A stretch of DNA of 18,655 nt from Clostridia bacterium. Lineage in GTDB: Bacteria; Bacillota_A; Clostridia; Oscillospirales; UBA929. The notes beneath the pieces are model-generated. The model did no database searches. It saw only the letters and a list, made by a program, of their open reading frames with translations, and was not told the DNA's origin. Shown piece by piece: positions 5,238 through 11,832 of the stretch. Within the stretch, counting starts at the first letter, position 1; each line of letters starts with the position of its first letter. A program made the position numbers and the translations under genes. The stretch covers positions 1 through 18,655 of the forward strand of contig BNZR01000029.1 of the NCBI GenBank assembly GCA_026001245.1, in the 5' to 3' direction.

Positions 5238-7823
5238 ATGCCCGAGTTGCCCAAAGCCTATGAGCCTAAATCCGTCGAGCCGCGTATCTACCAACAGTGG
5301 CTTGACGGCGAATACTTCACCGCCGACCCTACCCGCCCCGGCGAGGCGTTTACTATGGTCATGCCGCCCCCCAATGTCACGGGGCAGCTGCATTTAGGCC
5401 ACGCCTTTGACCATACCTTGCAGGATATTCTTGCGCGTTACAAGCGTATGCGGGGCTATAACGTGCTGTGGCTTCCCGGAGTGGATCACGCGGGGATCGC
5501 GACGCAGGTGCGCGTTGAACAGGCTCTGCGCGTAGAGGAAAACCTCACGCGGCACGAGCTTGGCCGCGAGAAGTTTCTACAGCGCGTGTGGGCGTGGAAA
5601 AACAAATACGGCGACAGGATTATCGAGCAGTGCAAAACGCTTGGTTCGTCCTGCGACTGGTCACGCGCCCGGTTCACCATGGATGAGGGCTTTTCAAAGG
5701 CCGTGCGCGAGGTGTTTGTGCGCCTGTACGAGCAGAAGCTTATCTACAAGGGCGAGCGGATTATCAACTGGTGCCCCAAATGCACAACCGCGCTGTCTGA
5801 CGCGGAGGTGGTTCATGAGGAAAGCCCCGGCCATCTGTGGCACATCAAATATCCGGCGGAAAACGGCGAATTTGTTATAGTCGCCACAACGCGGCCGGAG
5901 ACCATGTTCGGCGACACCGCGGTTGCGGTACACCCGGAAGACCAGAGATACAAGCATCTTATCGGCAAGACCGTAACTCTGCCGCTTATGAACCGCGCAA
6001 TCCCCGTTGTGGCCGACGAATATGTCGAGCGGGAGTTCGGCACGGGCTGTGTGAAGATTACCCCCAGTCACGACCCCAACGACTTTGAGGTTGCGGCGCG
6101 GCACAATCTTCCGCATATCCTTGTGCTGGACGGCAACGCGGTTGTAAACGCAAATGGCGGCAAGTATCAGGGACTGACCCGCGAGGCGGCGCGAAAAGCT
6201 GTGGTCAAGGATTTGGAGGACTTGGGGCTGCTGGTTAAAATCGAAAATCACGTCCACAACGTGGGGCATTGCGACCGTTGCAAGACTATTGTCGAGCCTA
6301 TCGCCTCCGCCCAATGGTTTGTGAAGATGAAGCCGCTGGCCGCGCCCGCCATCAAGGTGGTCAAGGACGGCGAGGTTAAGTTTGTACCCGACAATATGGC
6401 CAAAATCTACTTCAACTGGCTGGAAAACGTCCGCGATTGGTGCGTGTCGCGTCAGCTTTGGTGGGGACATCGCATACCCGCGTGGCATTGCGCCGACTGC
6501 GGCGAGTATACCGTAAGCCGCGAGGACGCGCAGGTCTGCGCCCACTGCGGCAGTGCGAATATCAAGCAGGAGGACGATGTGCTGGACACGTGGTTTTCCT
6601 CCGCGCTGTGGCCTTTTGCAACGCTGGGCTGGCCGGAAAACACCGCCGATTTACAGCGTTATTATCCAAACTCGGTGCTTGTCACGGGGTACGAGATTAT
6701 CTTCCTGTGGGTTGCGCGGATGATGTTTTCGGGGCTGAAATATTTAGATAAGCCGCCGTTTTCCACTATTCTTATACATGGAATCATGCGGGATCACCTG
6801 GGGCGCAAGATGTCCAAATCGCTTGACAACGGCATTGACCCCATTGAGGTTATCGACAAATACGGCGCGGACGCGTTGCGCATGAATATCATAACGGGGG
6901 TCAGCCCCGGCAACGACACGCGGTTTTTTGATGAGCGCTGTGAGGCTATGGGCAACTTCTGCAACAAATTGTGGAACGCGGCGCGGTTTACATTGCTGCA
7001 TATCGGCGATAATCAAACTATCGGCCGGCTTCGGCTTGAGGATAAGTGGATACTGACGCGGCTGTCTATCGCCGCCCGCGAGGTTACGGAAAACCTTGAG
7101 CGTTTTGATTTGGGGATCGCCGCGAGTAAGCTGTACGAGTTCGTGTGGGGCGAGTTTTGCGACTGGTACATCGAGCTTTCCAAAACCGGCGACAGCTGGG
7201 GCGTGCTGACTTTCACGCTAAAACGCATACTGACGCTGTTGCACCCCTTTATGCCGCACATCACCGAGGAGATTTGGCAAAGCCTGCCGCGTTCCAAGGG
7301 CGAAAGTGAAGCTCTTATTGTGGAGAAATGGTTCGCAAGCGGCACGGAGTTCCCCGCCGAAAGCGCGGCCATGGAGCGGATTATCGAGGTTATACGCGCC
7401 GTGCGCGTCAAACGCGCCGAGCTTAAGGTTGCGCCGTCTAAAAAGGCGCATATGTATATCTCGACGGAGTTTGAGGACGACTTTAAGTCCGGCTTGGCAT
7501 ATATCACGCGACTGGCGGGGGCAAGCGAGGTCGAGCTTGCGTCGCCCGACGCGGCGGGCTTGGTTGTTGTGGTAACCCCCAGCGCGAAGGTCTATTTGCC
7601 GCTGGCGGAGCTGGTGGACTTAAACGCGGAGCGGGAGAGACTTAACCGCGATTTATCCAAAACCGAAAAGGAGCGCGAGGCGTTGGCCGCGAAGCTGTCC
7701 AATCCGGGCTTTACGGATAAAGCCCCCGCGCATGTAGTGGCCAAGGAGTGCGAGCGGCTGGAGAAGCTAACCGCGCTGGTGGTAAAGCTGAAAGAGGGAC
7801 TGAATGAGTTACACGGGGGTTAG
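5238..7823 (+). CDS. valS: Valyl-tRNA synthetase
   Basis: An 861-residue class Ia aminoacyl-tRNA synthetase charging tRNA-Val in the cytosol. The HIGH motif appears as HLGH (52-55) in PPPNVTGQLHLGHAF, and GVDHAGIATQ follows. The editing (CP1) domain shows TTRPETMFGD (217-226) and a GTGCVKITPSHDPNDFE block. A CxxC/CxxC zinc-ribbon-like pair lies at C418/C421 and C434/C437, and KMSKS is at 524-528. The C-terminus is a charged coiled-coil arm (DLNAERERLNRDLSK...), as in bacterial ValRS. Length is normal. ATG 5238 follows GGGAGGA at 8 nt. It heads the operon and overlaps smpB by 20 nt. No stringent-type or T-box leader is visible. Confidence 0.98.
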   Translation: MPELPKAYEPKSVEPRIYQQWLDGEYFTADPTRPGEAFTMVMPPPNVTGQLHLGHAFDHTLQDILARYKRMRGYNVLWLPGVDHAGIATQVRVEQALRVEENLTRHELGREKFLQRVWAWKNKYGDRIIEQCKTLGSSCDWSRARFTMDEGFSKAVREVFVRLYEQKLIYKGERIINWCPKCTTALSDAEVVHEESPGHLWHIKYPAENGEFVIVATTRPETMFGDTAVAVHPEDQRYKHLIGKTVTLPLMNRAIPVVADEYVEREFGTGCVKITPSHDPNDFEVAARHNLPHILVLDGNAVVNANGGKYQGLTREAARKAVVKDLEDLGLLVKIENHVHNVGHCDRCKTIVEPIASAQWFVKMKPLAAPAIKVVKDGEVKFVPDNMAKIYFNWLENVRDWCVSRQLWWGHRIPAWHCADCGEYTVSREDAQVCAHCGSANIKQEDDVLDTWFSSALWPFATLGWPENTADLQRYYPNSVLVTGYEIIFLWVARMMFSGLKYLDKPPFSTILIHGIMRDHLGRKMSKSLDNGIDPIEVIDKYGADALRMNIITGVSPGNDTRFFDERCEAMGNFCNKLWNAARFTLLHIGDNQTIGRLRLEDKWILTRLSIAAREVTENLERFDLGIAASKLYEFVWGEFCDWYIELSKTGDSWGVLTFTLKRILTLLHPFMPHITEEIWQSLPRSKGESEALIVEKWFASGTEFPAESAAMERIIEVIRAVRVKRAELKVAPSKKAHMYISTEFEDDFKSGLAYITRLAGASEVELASPDAAGLVVVVTPSAKVYLPLAELVDLNAERERLNRDLSKTEKEREALAAKLSNPGFTDKAPAHVVAKECERLEKLTALVVKLKEGLNELHGG

Positions 7824-8265
7824 CGTACAAAATCGGCAGGCGCGGCACGAGTATTTCGTGCTTGAGACCTACGAGTGCGGCATTTCGCTTGCGGGGACGG
7901 AGGTAAAATCCGTGCGCGGCGGGGCGGTTAATCTTAAAGAGGCGTTCTGCGTAATCGACGGCGGCGAGATGTTAATCAAGCAGATGCATATCTCGCCGTT
8001 TGATAAGGCGCATGGCTTTAATCACGACCCCACGCGCCCGCGCCGATTGCTGTTGCACAGAAGCGAGATACGGCGGCTGTCCGCGCAGGTAAAGCAGAAG
8101 GGCTTGACGCTGATACCTCTGTCGATGTACAGCAAGGGGCGGCTTATCAAGATGAGCGTGGGGCTGTGTCAGGGCAAAAAACTGCACGACAAGCGCGACG
8201 CGGCCGCCAAGCGCGACAGCGACATGGAAATGCGCAAGGCGTTAAAAGAACGCAACGCCAGATAA
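7804..8265 (+). CDS. smpB: SsrA (tmRNA)-binding protein SmpB
   Basis: A 153-residue SmpB of normal length that delivers tmRNA to stalled ribosomes for trans-translation. Family signatures are NRQARHEYFVLETYECGI, LAGTEVKSVR, GGAVNLKEAF and PHDPTRPRRLLLH-like HDPTRPRRLLLH, followed by LIPLSMYSKGRLIKM and the basic tail LHDKRDAAAKRD. The ATG at 7804 lies inside the valS 3' end behind GAGGGA, so the two are probably translationally coupled. The tmRNA gene itself (ssrA) is not in the window. Confidence 0.97.
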   Translation: MSYTGVSVQNRQARHEYFVLETYECGISLAGTEVKSVRGGAVNLKEAFCVIDGGEMLIKQMHISPFDKAHGFNHDPTRPRRLLLHRSEIRRLSAQVKQKGLTLIPLSMYSKGRLIKMSVGLCQGKKLHDKRDAAAKRDSDMEMRKALKERNAR

Positions 8266-8285
8266 ATCAGAGGGAGGTAATATTC

Positions 8286-8504
8286 ATGCTGAAAGCGGTG
8301 CATAATGTACTGGGTGAGGTTATGAATATCGAGGTTTTGGTACATCCCGCCGAGGAGGGCGGCTACTGGGCGGAATGCTTAGACGGCTGTTTCACGCAGG
8401 GTGAGACTCTGCGCGAGATAGAATCAAACATGCGCGAGGCCGTAGAATGTTATTTCGACAACGACGCGGAATTTGTGCTTGACCTAGAGGTGCTTGATGC
8501 CTGA
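8286..8504 (+). CDS. hicB: HicB-family antitoxin
   Basis: A 72-residue protein with the HicB partial RNase-H-like fold: IEVLVHPAEEGGYWAECLDG followed by CFTQGETLREIESNMREAV. It would neutralise the adjacent HicA toxin and usually autoregulates the pair. There is no obvious C-terminal DNA-binding domain; the protein ends DLEVLDA. The ATG at 8286 follows AGGGAGG; an internal ATG at 8322 would give a shorter version starting at MNIEV. It begins 20 nt after smpB, with no room for a separate promoter in the gap. It overlaps hicA by 8 nt. Confidence 0.88.
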   Translation: MLKAVHNVLGEVMNIEVLVHPAEEGGYWAECLDGCFTQGETLREIESNMREAVECYFDNDAEFVLDLEVLDA

Positions 8505-8733
8505 GCTTCCGCTGATAAGCGCCAAAAAATTTTTGGCGTTGCTGTTGAAATACGGGTGCGAGGAAGTGCGCGTTCGCGGGTCGCACCACAGGGTTTTAAA
8601 CCCCAAAAACGGGAAAAGCTCCGTGCTTCCCGTACATAGCGGCAGGGACTTAAAGCGCGGAACATTTGCCGGGATACTTCGGCAATTGGGCATAGATTCT
8701 ACAGATTTCATACTGTTTATGAGAGGGGCTTAA
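8497..8733 (+). CDS. hicA: HicA-family mRNA interferase toxin
   Basis: A 78-residue double-stranded-RNA-binding-fold toxin that cleaves mRNA. It has the characteristic LISAKKFLALLLKYGCEEVR helix/strand start, the catalytic histidine in RGSHHR (H30), then KSSVLPVHSGRDLKRGT and GILRQLGI. I chose ATG 8497 rather than the TTG one codon earlier. It overlaps hicB in another frame (8497-8504), so the toxin is translated after the antitoxin. The order hicB-hicA is the reverse of E. coli hicAB but common elsewhere. The cyclophilin gene starts 4 nt after the stop. Confidence 0.92.
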   Translation: MPELPLISAKKFLALLLKYGCEEVRVRGSHHRVLNPKNGKSSVLPVHSGRDLKRGTFAGILRQLGIDSTDFILFMRGA

Positions 8734-8737
8734 CAAC

Positions 8738-9460
8738 ATGACAAAGAAGCAAAAACAAGACGCTATTCAGAAGCGGATTGCCGCGCAGAGAGCCGCGCAG
8801 GCGGCGGGTTCAAAAAAGCGCAATAAAATCATAGCGATTTCGGCGGGAGCCGTTGTCGCCGTGGCAATAATTATAGGAGTGATTGTAGTGTTTACATCAA
8901 GCAAGGGCAACAACAGCGTACCCGCAAACCCCGACGGCCACTATCCGCAAGTCACCATAACCATGGAAAGCGGCGGCGTTATCGTGGCGGAGCTGTACCC
9001 CAACATAGCGCCCAACACGGTTAACAACTTCATCTCGCTGGTCAAAAAGGGCTTCTATGACGGGCTTATCTTCCACCGGGTTATCAGCGACTTTATGCTT
9101 CAGGGCGGCGACCCGCTGGGCAACGGCACGGGCGGCCCCGGCTACGGTATCAAGGGCGAGTTTAGCTCCAACGGTTTTAAGAACGACCTTAAGCACACCC
9201 CGGGAGTGCTGTCCATGGCGCGCTCCGGCGCCCCCGACTCGGCGGGCAGTCAGTTCTTTATAGTGGTCGAGGAATCGCCGTGGCTTGACGGCGAATACGC
9301 CACGTTCGGCAAGGTTATCAGCGGCATGGACGTTGTTAACACCATCAAGGACGTGGAAACCGGAGCCGCCGACCGTCCGCTCGTGGATCAAAGAATCAAA
9401 AGCATAACCGTGGACACCTTCGGCGTGGATTACCCCGAACCCGAAACCGTAGCGGAATGA
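8738..9460 (+). CDS. Membrane-anchored cyclophilin-type peptidyl-prolyl isomerase
   Basis: A 240-residue protein: basic N-terminus (1-30), one hydrophobic helix (about 31-53, IIAISAGAVVAVAIIIGVIVVF) without a cleavage or lipobox motif, then a complete cyclophilin domain (about 71-230) placed outside the membrane. Active-site motifs are present: FHRVISDFMLQGGDP (112-126), GVLSMARSGAPDSAGSQFF (156-174) and PWLDGEYATFGKV (181-193). It should catalyse prolyl cis-trans isomerisation of secreted or surface proteins. AGAGGGG precedes the ATG. It lies 4 nt after hicA and shares an ATGA overlap with the next gene, so it is in the same transcript. A gene symbol such as ppiB would not be certain. Confidence 0.93.
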   Translation: MTKKQKQDAIQKRIAAQRAAQAAGSKKRNKIIAISAGAVVAVAIIIGVIVVFTSSKGNNSVPANPDGHYPQVTITMESGGVIVAELYPNIAPNTVNNFISLVKKGFYDGLIFHRVISDFMLQGGDPLGNGTGGPGYGIKGEFSSNGFKNDLKHTPGVLSMARSGAPDSAGSQFFIVVEESPWLDGEYATFGKVISGMDVVNTIKDVETGAADRPLVDQRIKSITVDTFGVDYPEPETVAE

Positions 9461-9990
9461 AATATTTCAAAAAGCTGGCCGGGCGGCGCGTGTATCTGTC
9501 GCCCATAAATATGGACGATTTGCAGCAGTACACGCAATGGCTGAACGACCCCGTGGTGGCGGGCAACATCGGCGCGGCGGCGAACGTGTTCACGCTGCCC
9601 CGCGAGCGCGCGGCCTTGGAGGACATGACCAAGGACGGCCATAATTTCGCCATCGTGACGTTAGACGGCGACAGGCTGCTTGGCAACACCGGGCTGTTCG
9701 ACGTGAATCATCTGCGCCGCACCGCCAACTGCGGGATTTTTATCGGCGACGCGGACGCGCGCGGTCAGGGCTACGGCGGTGAAGCCATGCGGCTGTTACT
9801 TAAATACGGTTTCGAGACGCTGAATCTGAACAACGTCATGCTTGACGCGTTTGAGTTCAACGTCGGCGCGATAAAATGCTACGAAAATGTCGGGTTCAAG
9901 CACATAGGCCGTCGGCGGCAGTCGTATTTCCTGAACGGGCGGTACTACGACCAGGTTATCATGGACATTCTGCCGGGGGATTTGCTATGA
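9457..9990 (+). CDS. GNAT N-acetyltransferase (RimJ/RimL-like), first of a tandem pair
   Basis: A 177-residue GNAT protein. It starts with the RVYLSPINMDDLQQYTQWLND block typical of the RimJ/RimL group and has the acetyl-CoA-binding motif RGQGYGGEA (102-110) and the late NVGAIKCYENVGF motif. RimL-type enzymes acetylate ribosomal protein N-termini, but many relatives act on amino acids, polyamines or antibiotics, so the substrate is open. Start and stop overlap both neighbours as ATGA (9457-9460 and 9987-9990), showing tight coupling with the cyclophilin and the second GNAT. Confidence 0.9.
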   Translation: MKYFKKLAGRRVYLSPINMDDLQQYTQWLNDPVVAGNIGAAANVFTLPRERAALEDMTKDGHNFAIVTLDGDRLLGNTGLFDVNHLRRTANCGIFIGDADARGQGYGGEAMRLLLKYGFETLNLNNVMLDAFEFNVGAIKCYENVGFKHIGRRRQSYFLNGRYYDQVIMDILPGDLL

Positions 9991-10538
9991 TTGAGACGAA
10001 AAGGCTACTTTTGCGTCCGTTTGCGACCGAGGATTTCGCGGCGGTACACGACTACGCGGGCAACGCGCAGAACGTGAAGTTCATGCATTGGGGGCCGAAT
10101 ACCGAGCAGGACACGCGGGATTTTATAGCGGGAAGCATAAAATCGGCGCTGGCAACGCCCCGAAAGGACTACACCTTGGCGGTAACCTTGAAAGAAGATA
10201 ATCGCCTGATCGGCGGCGCGGACATTGCGCTGACGTGGGACTTGAAGCAGGCGGAGATGGGCTGGATTCTGCACCGCGACTGCTGGAAAAACGGCTACGG
10301 CGCGGAGCTGGGCGCGGGCTTGCTGCGCTTCGGGTTCCAGACGCTGAAGCTGCACCGCATGTACGCCCGTTGCGACGCGGACAACTACGGGTCATATCGC
10401 GTAATGGAGCGCAACGACATGAGGTTGGAGGCGAAGTTTATACTAAGCCGGTTCAACACGTCAAAAAACGAGTGGGGCGACGAGTATCACTACGCGATTT
10501 TGGATCATGAGTGGCGGCGGGCGGTAATTGAGAATTGA
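9987..10538 (+). CDS. GNAT N-acetyltransferase (RimJ/RimL-like), second of a tandem pair
   Basis: A 183-residue GNAT starting METKRLLLRPF-like (MIETKRLLLRPFATEDF), the standard opening of the RimJ/RimL group. It has GWILHRDCWKNGYGAELG in the acetyl-CoA-binding region and YARCDADNYGSYRVMERNDM near the end. ATG 9987 overlaps the previous stop; the longer in-frame extension back to 9876 lies inside the first GNAT and is rejected. The last codons (VIEN) run into an AT-rich 7-mer repeat, so the extreme C-terminus may be of recent origin. Substrate unknown. It is the last gene of the valS run; I see no clear hairpin terminator after it. Confidence 0.9.
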   Translation: MIETKRLLLRPFATEDFAAVHDYAGNAQNVKFMHWGPNTEQDTRDFIAGSIKSALATPRKDYTLAVTLKEDNRLIGGADIALTWDLKQAEMGWILHRDCWKNGYGAELGAGLLRFGFQTLKLHRMYARCDADNYGSYRVMERNDMRLEAKFILSRFNTSKNEWGDEYHYAILDHEWRRAVIEN

Positions 10539-10563
10539 TAGTTGATAATTGATAATTGAGAAT
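10529..10563. repeat. AT-rich tandem 7-mer repeat
   Basis: A run of imperfect 7-mers of the form TTGATAA / TTGAGAA (AATTGAGAATTGATAGTTGA and onward) covers the end of the second GNAT gene and the following gap. It is similar in style to 461-483. No hairpin or T-run makes it a terminator. Confidence 0.55.
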
Positions 10564-10569
10564 TATACG

Positions 10570-10598
10570 TTGCAAATCCGGCGTTTTTATGTTATACT
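10570..10598 (+). promoter_or_regulatory. Promoter of the two-small-gene unit
   Basis: TTGCAA (10570-10575), 17-bp spacer, TATACT (10593-10598). It is followed by an AGGGAGGTG ribosome site and ATG 10623, so the two small genes form an independent transcript. Confidence 0.75.
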
Positions 10599-10622
10599 TG
10601 ACACATAGGGAGGTGTTTCTCA

Positions 10623-10805
10623 ATGTCATCAGATTTGAACACGGCGTTGCGAGCGGCGTTATATCAGGCGTACAAGGGAAAAACCCCGGAGGAAATCAGA
10701 AACGCCATAGAGGTTATGTGCGACCCGGTTGAGGTAGTCGCGGTGGTTAAGCAGAAGCTTAAGGACGAAGATGCCAAACGGAACAAGGAGGATTGCCCCC
10801 AATGA
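10623..10805 (+). CDS. Small hypothetical protein (60 aa)
   Basis: Not recognised. The 60-residue product starts MSSDLNTALRAALYQAYKGK, is predicted mostly helical, has no membrane segment and ends in a charged tail (KLKDEDAKRNKEDCPQ). An AGGGAGGTG site lies 7 nt before the ATG, and there is a consensus promoter upstream, so expression is well supported. Its stop overlaps the next start as ATGA, making a two-gene unit that ends at a strong terminator. Confidence 0.72.
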   Translation: MSSDLNTALRAALYQAYKGKTPEEIRNAIEVMCDPVEVVAVVKQKLKDEDAKRNKEDCPQ

Positions 10806-10948
10806 ACAAGCCTGAAATGGTTGCGGTGTTCTCCGCGTTAGAGGTTTTGTTGGAAGACAAAAACTACAAGGGCATAGAGCGAATCGTCAAAGACGTACTC
10901 CGCGAGGTGCGCACGCCTGACCCGTCAAAGCGCGACAAAGCGGACTAA
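10802..10948 (+). CDS. Small hypothetical protein (48 aa)
   Basis: Not recognised. A 48-residue frame from ATG 10802 (overlapping the previous stop) to TAA 10946-10948, starting MNKPEMVAVFSALEVLLEDK. One long amphipathic helix region (residues 4-37) is followed by a charged tail TPDPSKRDKAD. The gene is supported by the ATGA coupling, an upstream AAGGAGG (10785-10791) at the end of the first gene, and a hairpin terminator starting right after its stop. With the first protein it may form a small complex, but this is inference. Confidence 0.65.
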   Translation: MNKPEMVAVFSALEVLLEDKNYKGIERIVKDVLREVRTPDPSKRDKAD

Positions 10949-10976
10949 AAAAGCCGCCCCGTAGGGGGCGGCTTTT
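10949..10976. terminator. Bidirectional intrinsic terminator between the small-gene unit and rpsT
   Basis: A 12-bp perfect stem AAAAGCCGCCCC (10949-10960) / GGGGCGGCTTTT (10965-10976) with a 4-nt loop. A-tract and T-tract on opposite sides make it work for the plus-strand small genes and for rpsT arriving on the minus strand. Confidence 0.9.
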
Positions 10977-10986
10977 CGTCCGCTTA

Positions 10987-11256
10987 TTAAGCGTTACCCA
11001 ATTTGTTGATCTGTCTGGCCAAGCGGCTTTTGCGTCTTGCGGCCGTGTTCTTGTGAATCAGGCCGTGCGCGGCCGCTCTGTCTATCGAGGACTGTGCGCT
11101 CTGATAAACAGGGACGGCGGATGCGCGTTCTCCCTCCGCTACGGCGGCGCTCACCTTCTTGATCGATGTTTTAAGGGCAGATTTCTCCACGCGGTTACGC
11201 GCAGCTTTGCTGGCGTTGACCAGCACGCGCTTTTCAGCGGACTTGATGTTTGGCAA
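10987..11256 (-). CDS. rpsT: 30S ribosomal protein S20
   Basis: An 89-residue S20, a 16S rRNA-binding protein of the small subunit. It starts MPNIKSAEKRVLVN and is helical and basic throughout, with HGLIHKNTAARRKSRLARQI near the end, all typical. I chose TTG at 11256-11254 because it gives the canonical MPNIKSA start and sits 7 nt after AGGAGGT; the GTG three codons upstream falls inside that ribosome site. It has its own promoter (11341-11313) with a leader of about 50 nt and shares the terminator at 10949-10976. Confidence 0.96.
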   Translation of the reverse strand: MPNIKSAEKRVLVNASKAARNRVEKSALKTSIKKVSAAVAEGERASAVPVYQSAQSSIDRAAAHGLIHKNTAARRKSRLARQINKLGNA

Positions 11257-11312
11257 GTCACCCACCTCCTTCGTTTTTCAGATTTGCACAGAAATATCCG
11301 GTGCAATTATGA

Positions 11313-11341
11313 ATTATAGCACGTATCGACTACAATTGCAA
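11313..11341 (-). promoter_or_regulatory. rpsT promoter
   Basis: On the minus strand TTGCAA (11341-11336), 17-bp spacer and TATAAT (11318-11313) with a TGC extended -10. The leader before the ribosome site contains an imperfect GCACCGGATATTTCTGTGC hairpin (about 11286-11304), which could carry S20 feedback control, but this is inference. Confidence 0.8.
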
Positions 11342-11379
11342 GGGGTTTGCGAAATATTTTTATTCCGCACGCACAGCTA

Positions 11380-11408
11380 TTGCAATTTACGTCGGTTTGT
11401 GTTATAAT
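11380..11408 (+). promoter_or_regulatory. Promoter of the RsbW-like gene
   Basis: TTGCAA (11380-11385), 17-bp spacer, TATAAT (11403-11408). It is divergent from the rpsT promoter, with 38 bp between the two -35 boxes, and uses the same hexamers. Confidence 0.78.
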
Positions 11409-11441
11409 CACGGGTATGCTTTATTGAGAGAAGGATTTTCG

Positions 11442-11831
11442 ATGTTAAAAGAGCTGACTGTCCCCGCGGATATGGACCAGCTGGACCAAATTCTGGACTT
11501 TGTCAACGCCGCGCTGACCGACGCAGGTTGCCCCGTCAAGGTGCAAATGCAAACGGCGGTCGCCGTTGAGGAGGTTTTTGTTAACAAAGTGCAGTACGCC
11601 TACGCCGAGGACGGAGGCAACGTGACACTAAGCGTGGACGCCCAGCCGAATTCCGCGAAAATCGTGCTATCCGATAGCGGGCAGCCGTACAACCCCGTTG
11701 AAAAAGCCGAGGCGGACGACGCGGACGCGGACTCCGGACTGGGTATCCTGATTATCAAAAGCTCCGTTCAAAGCGTGCAGTATTCCTACGAAAACGGCAG
11801 TAATCTTATGACGGTCAAGCAAAGCTGGTAG
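11442..11831 (+). CDS. RsbW/SpoIIAB-like ATP-binding anti-sigma regulatory factor
   Basis: A 129-residue GHKL ATPase-fold protein of the serine-kinase anti-sigma type. The N-box is AVEEVFVNKVQYAY (41-54, with E44 and N48), the G1 box is LSDSGQPYNP (76-85), and GLGILIIK (99-106) is the G2-like segment. The family phosphorylates an STAS anti-anti-sigma factor and binds a sigma factor. None of these partners is encoded in the window, so this looks like a stand-alone member. ATG 11442 follows AGAAGGA. The gene has its own promoter and its stop lies 1 bp from the stop of the convergent GH25 gene. Confidence 0.85.
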   Translation: MLKELTVPADMDQLDQILDFVNAALTDAGCPVKVQMQTAVAVEEVFVNKVQYAYAEDGGNVTLSVDAQPNSAKIVLSDSGQPYNPVEKAEADDADADSGLGILIIKSSVQSVQYSYENGSNLMTVKQSW

Positions 11832-11832
11832 C

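Noticed and set aside
5694..6545. 283-codon minus-strand ORF within valS
   Set aside because: Lies wholly antisense to valyl-tRNA synthetase, with no ribosome site or domain.
9876..9986. Upstream extension of the second GNAT
   Set aside because: It lies in another frame of the first GNAT; ATG 9987 gives the standard family start and an ATGA overlap.
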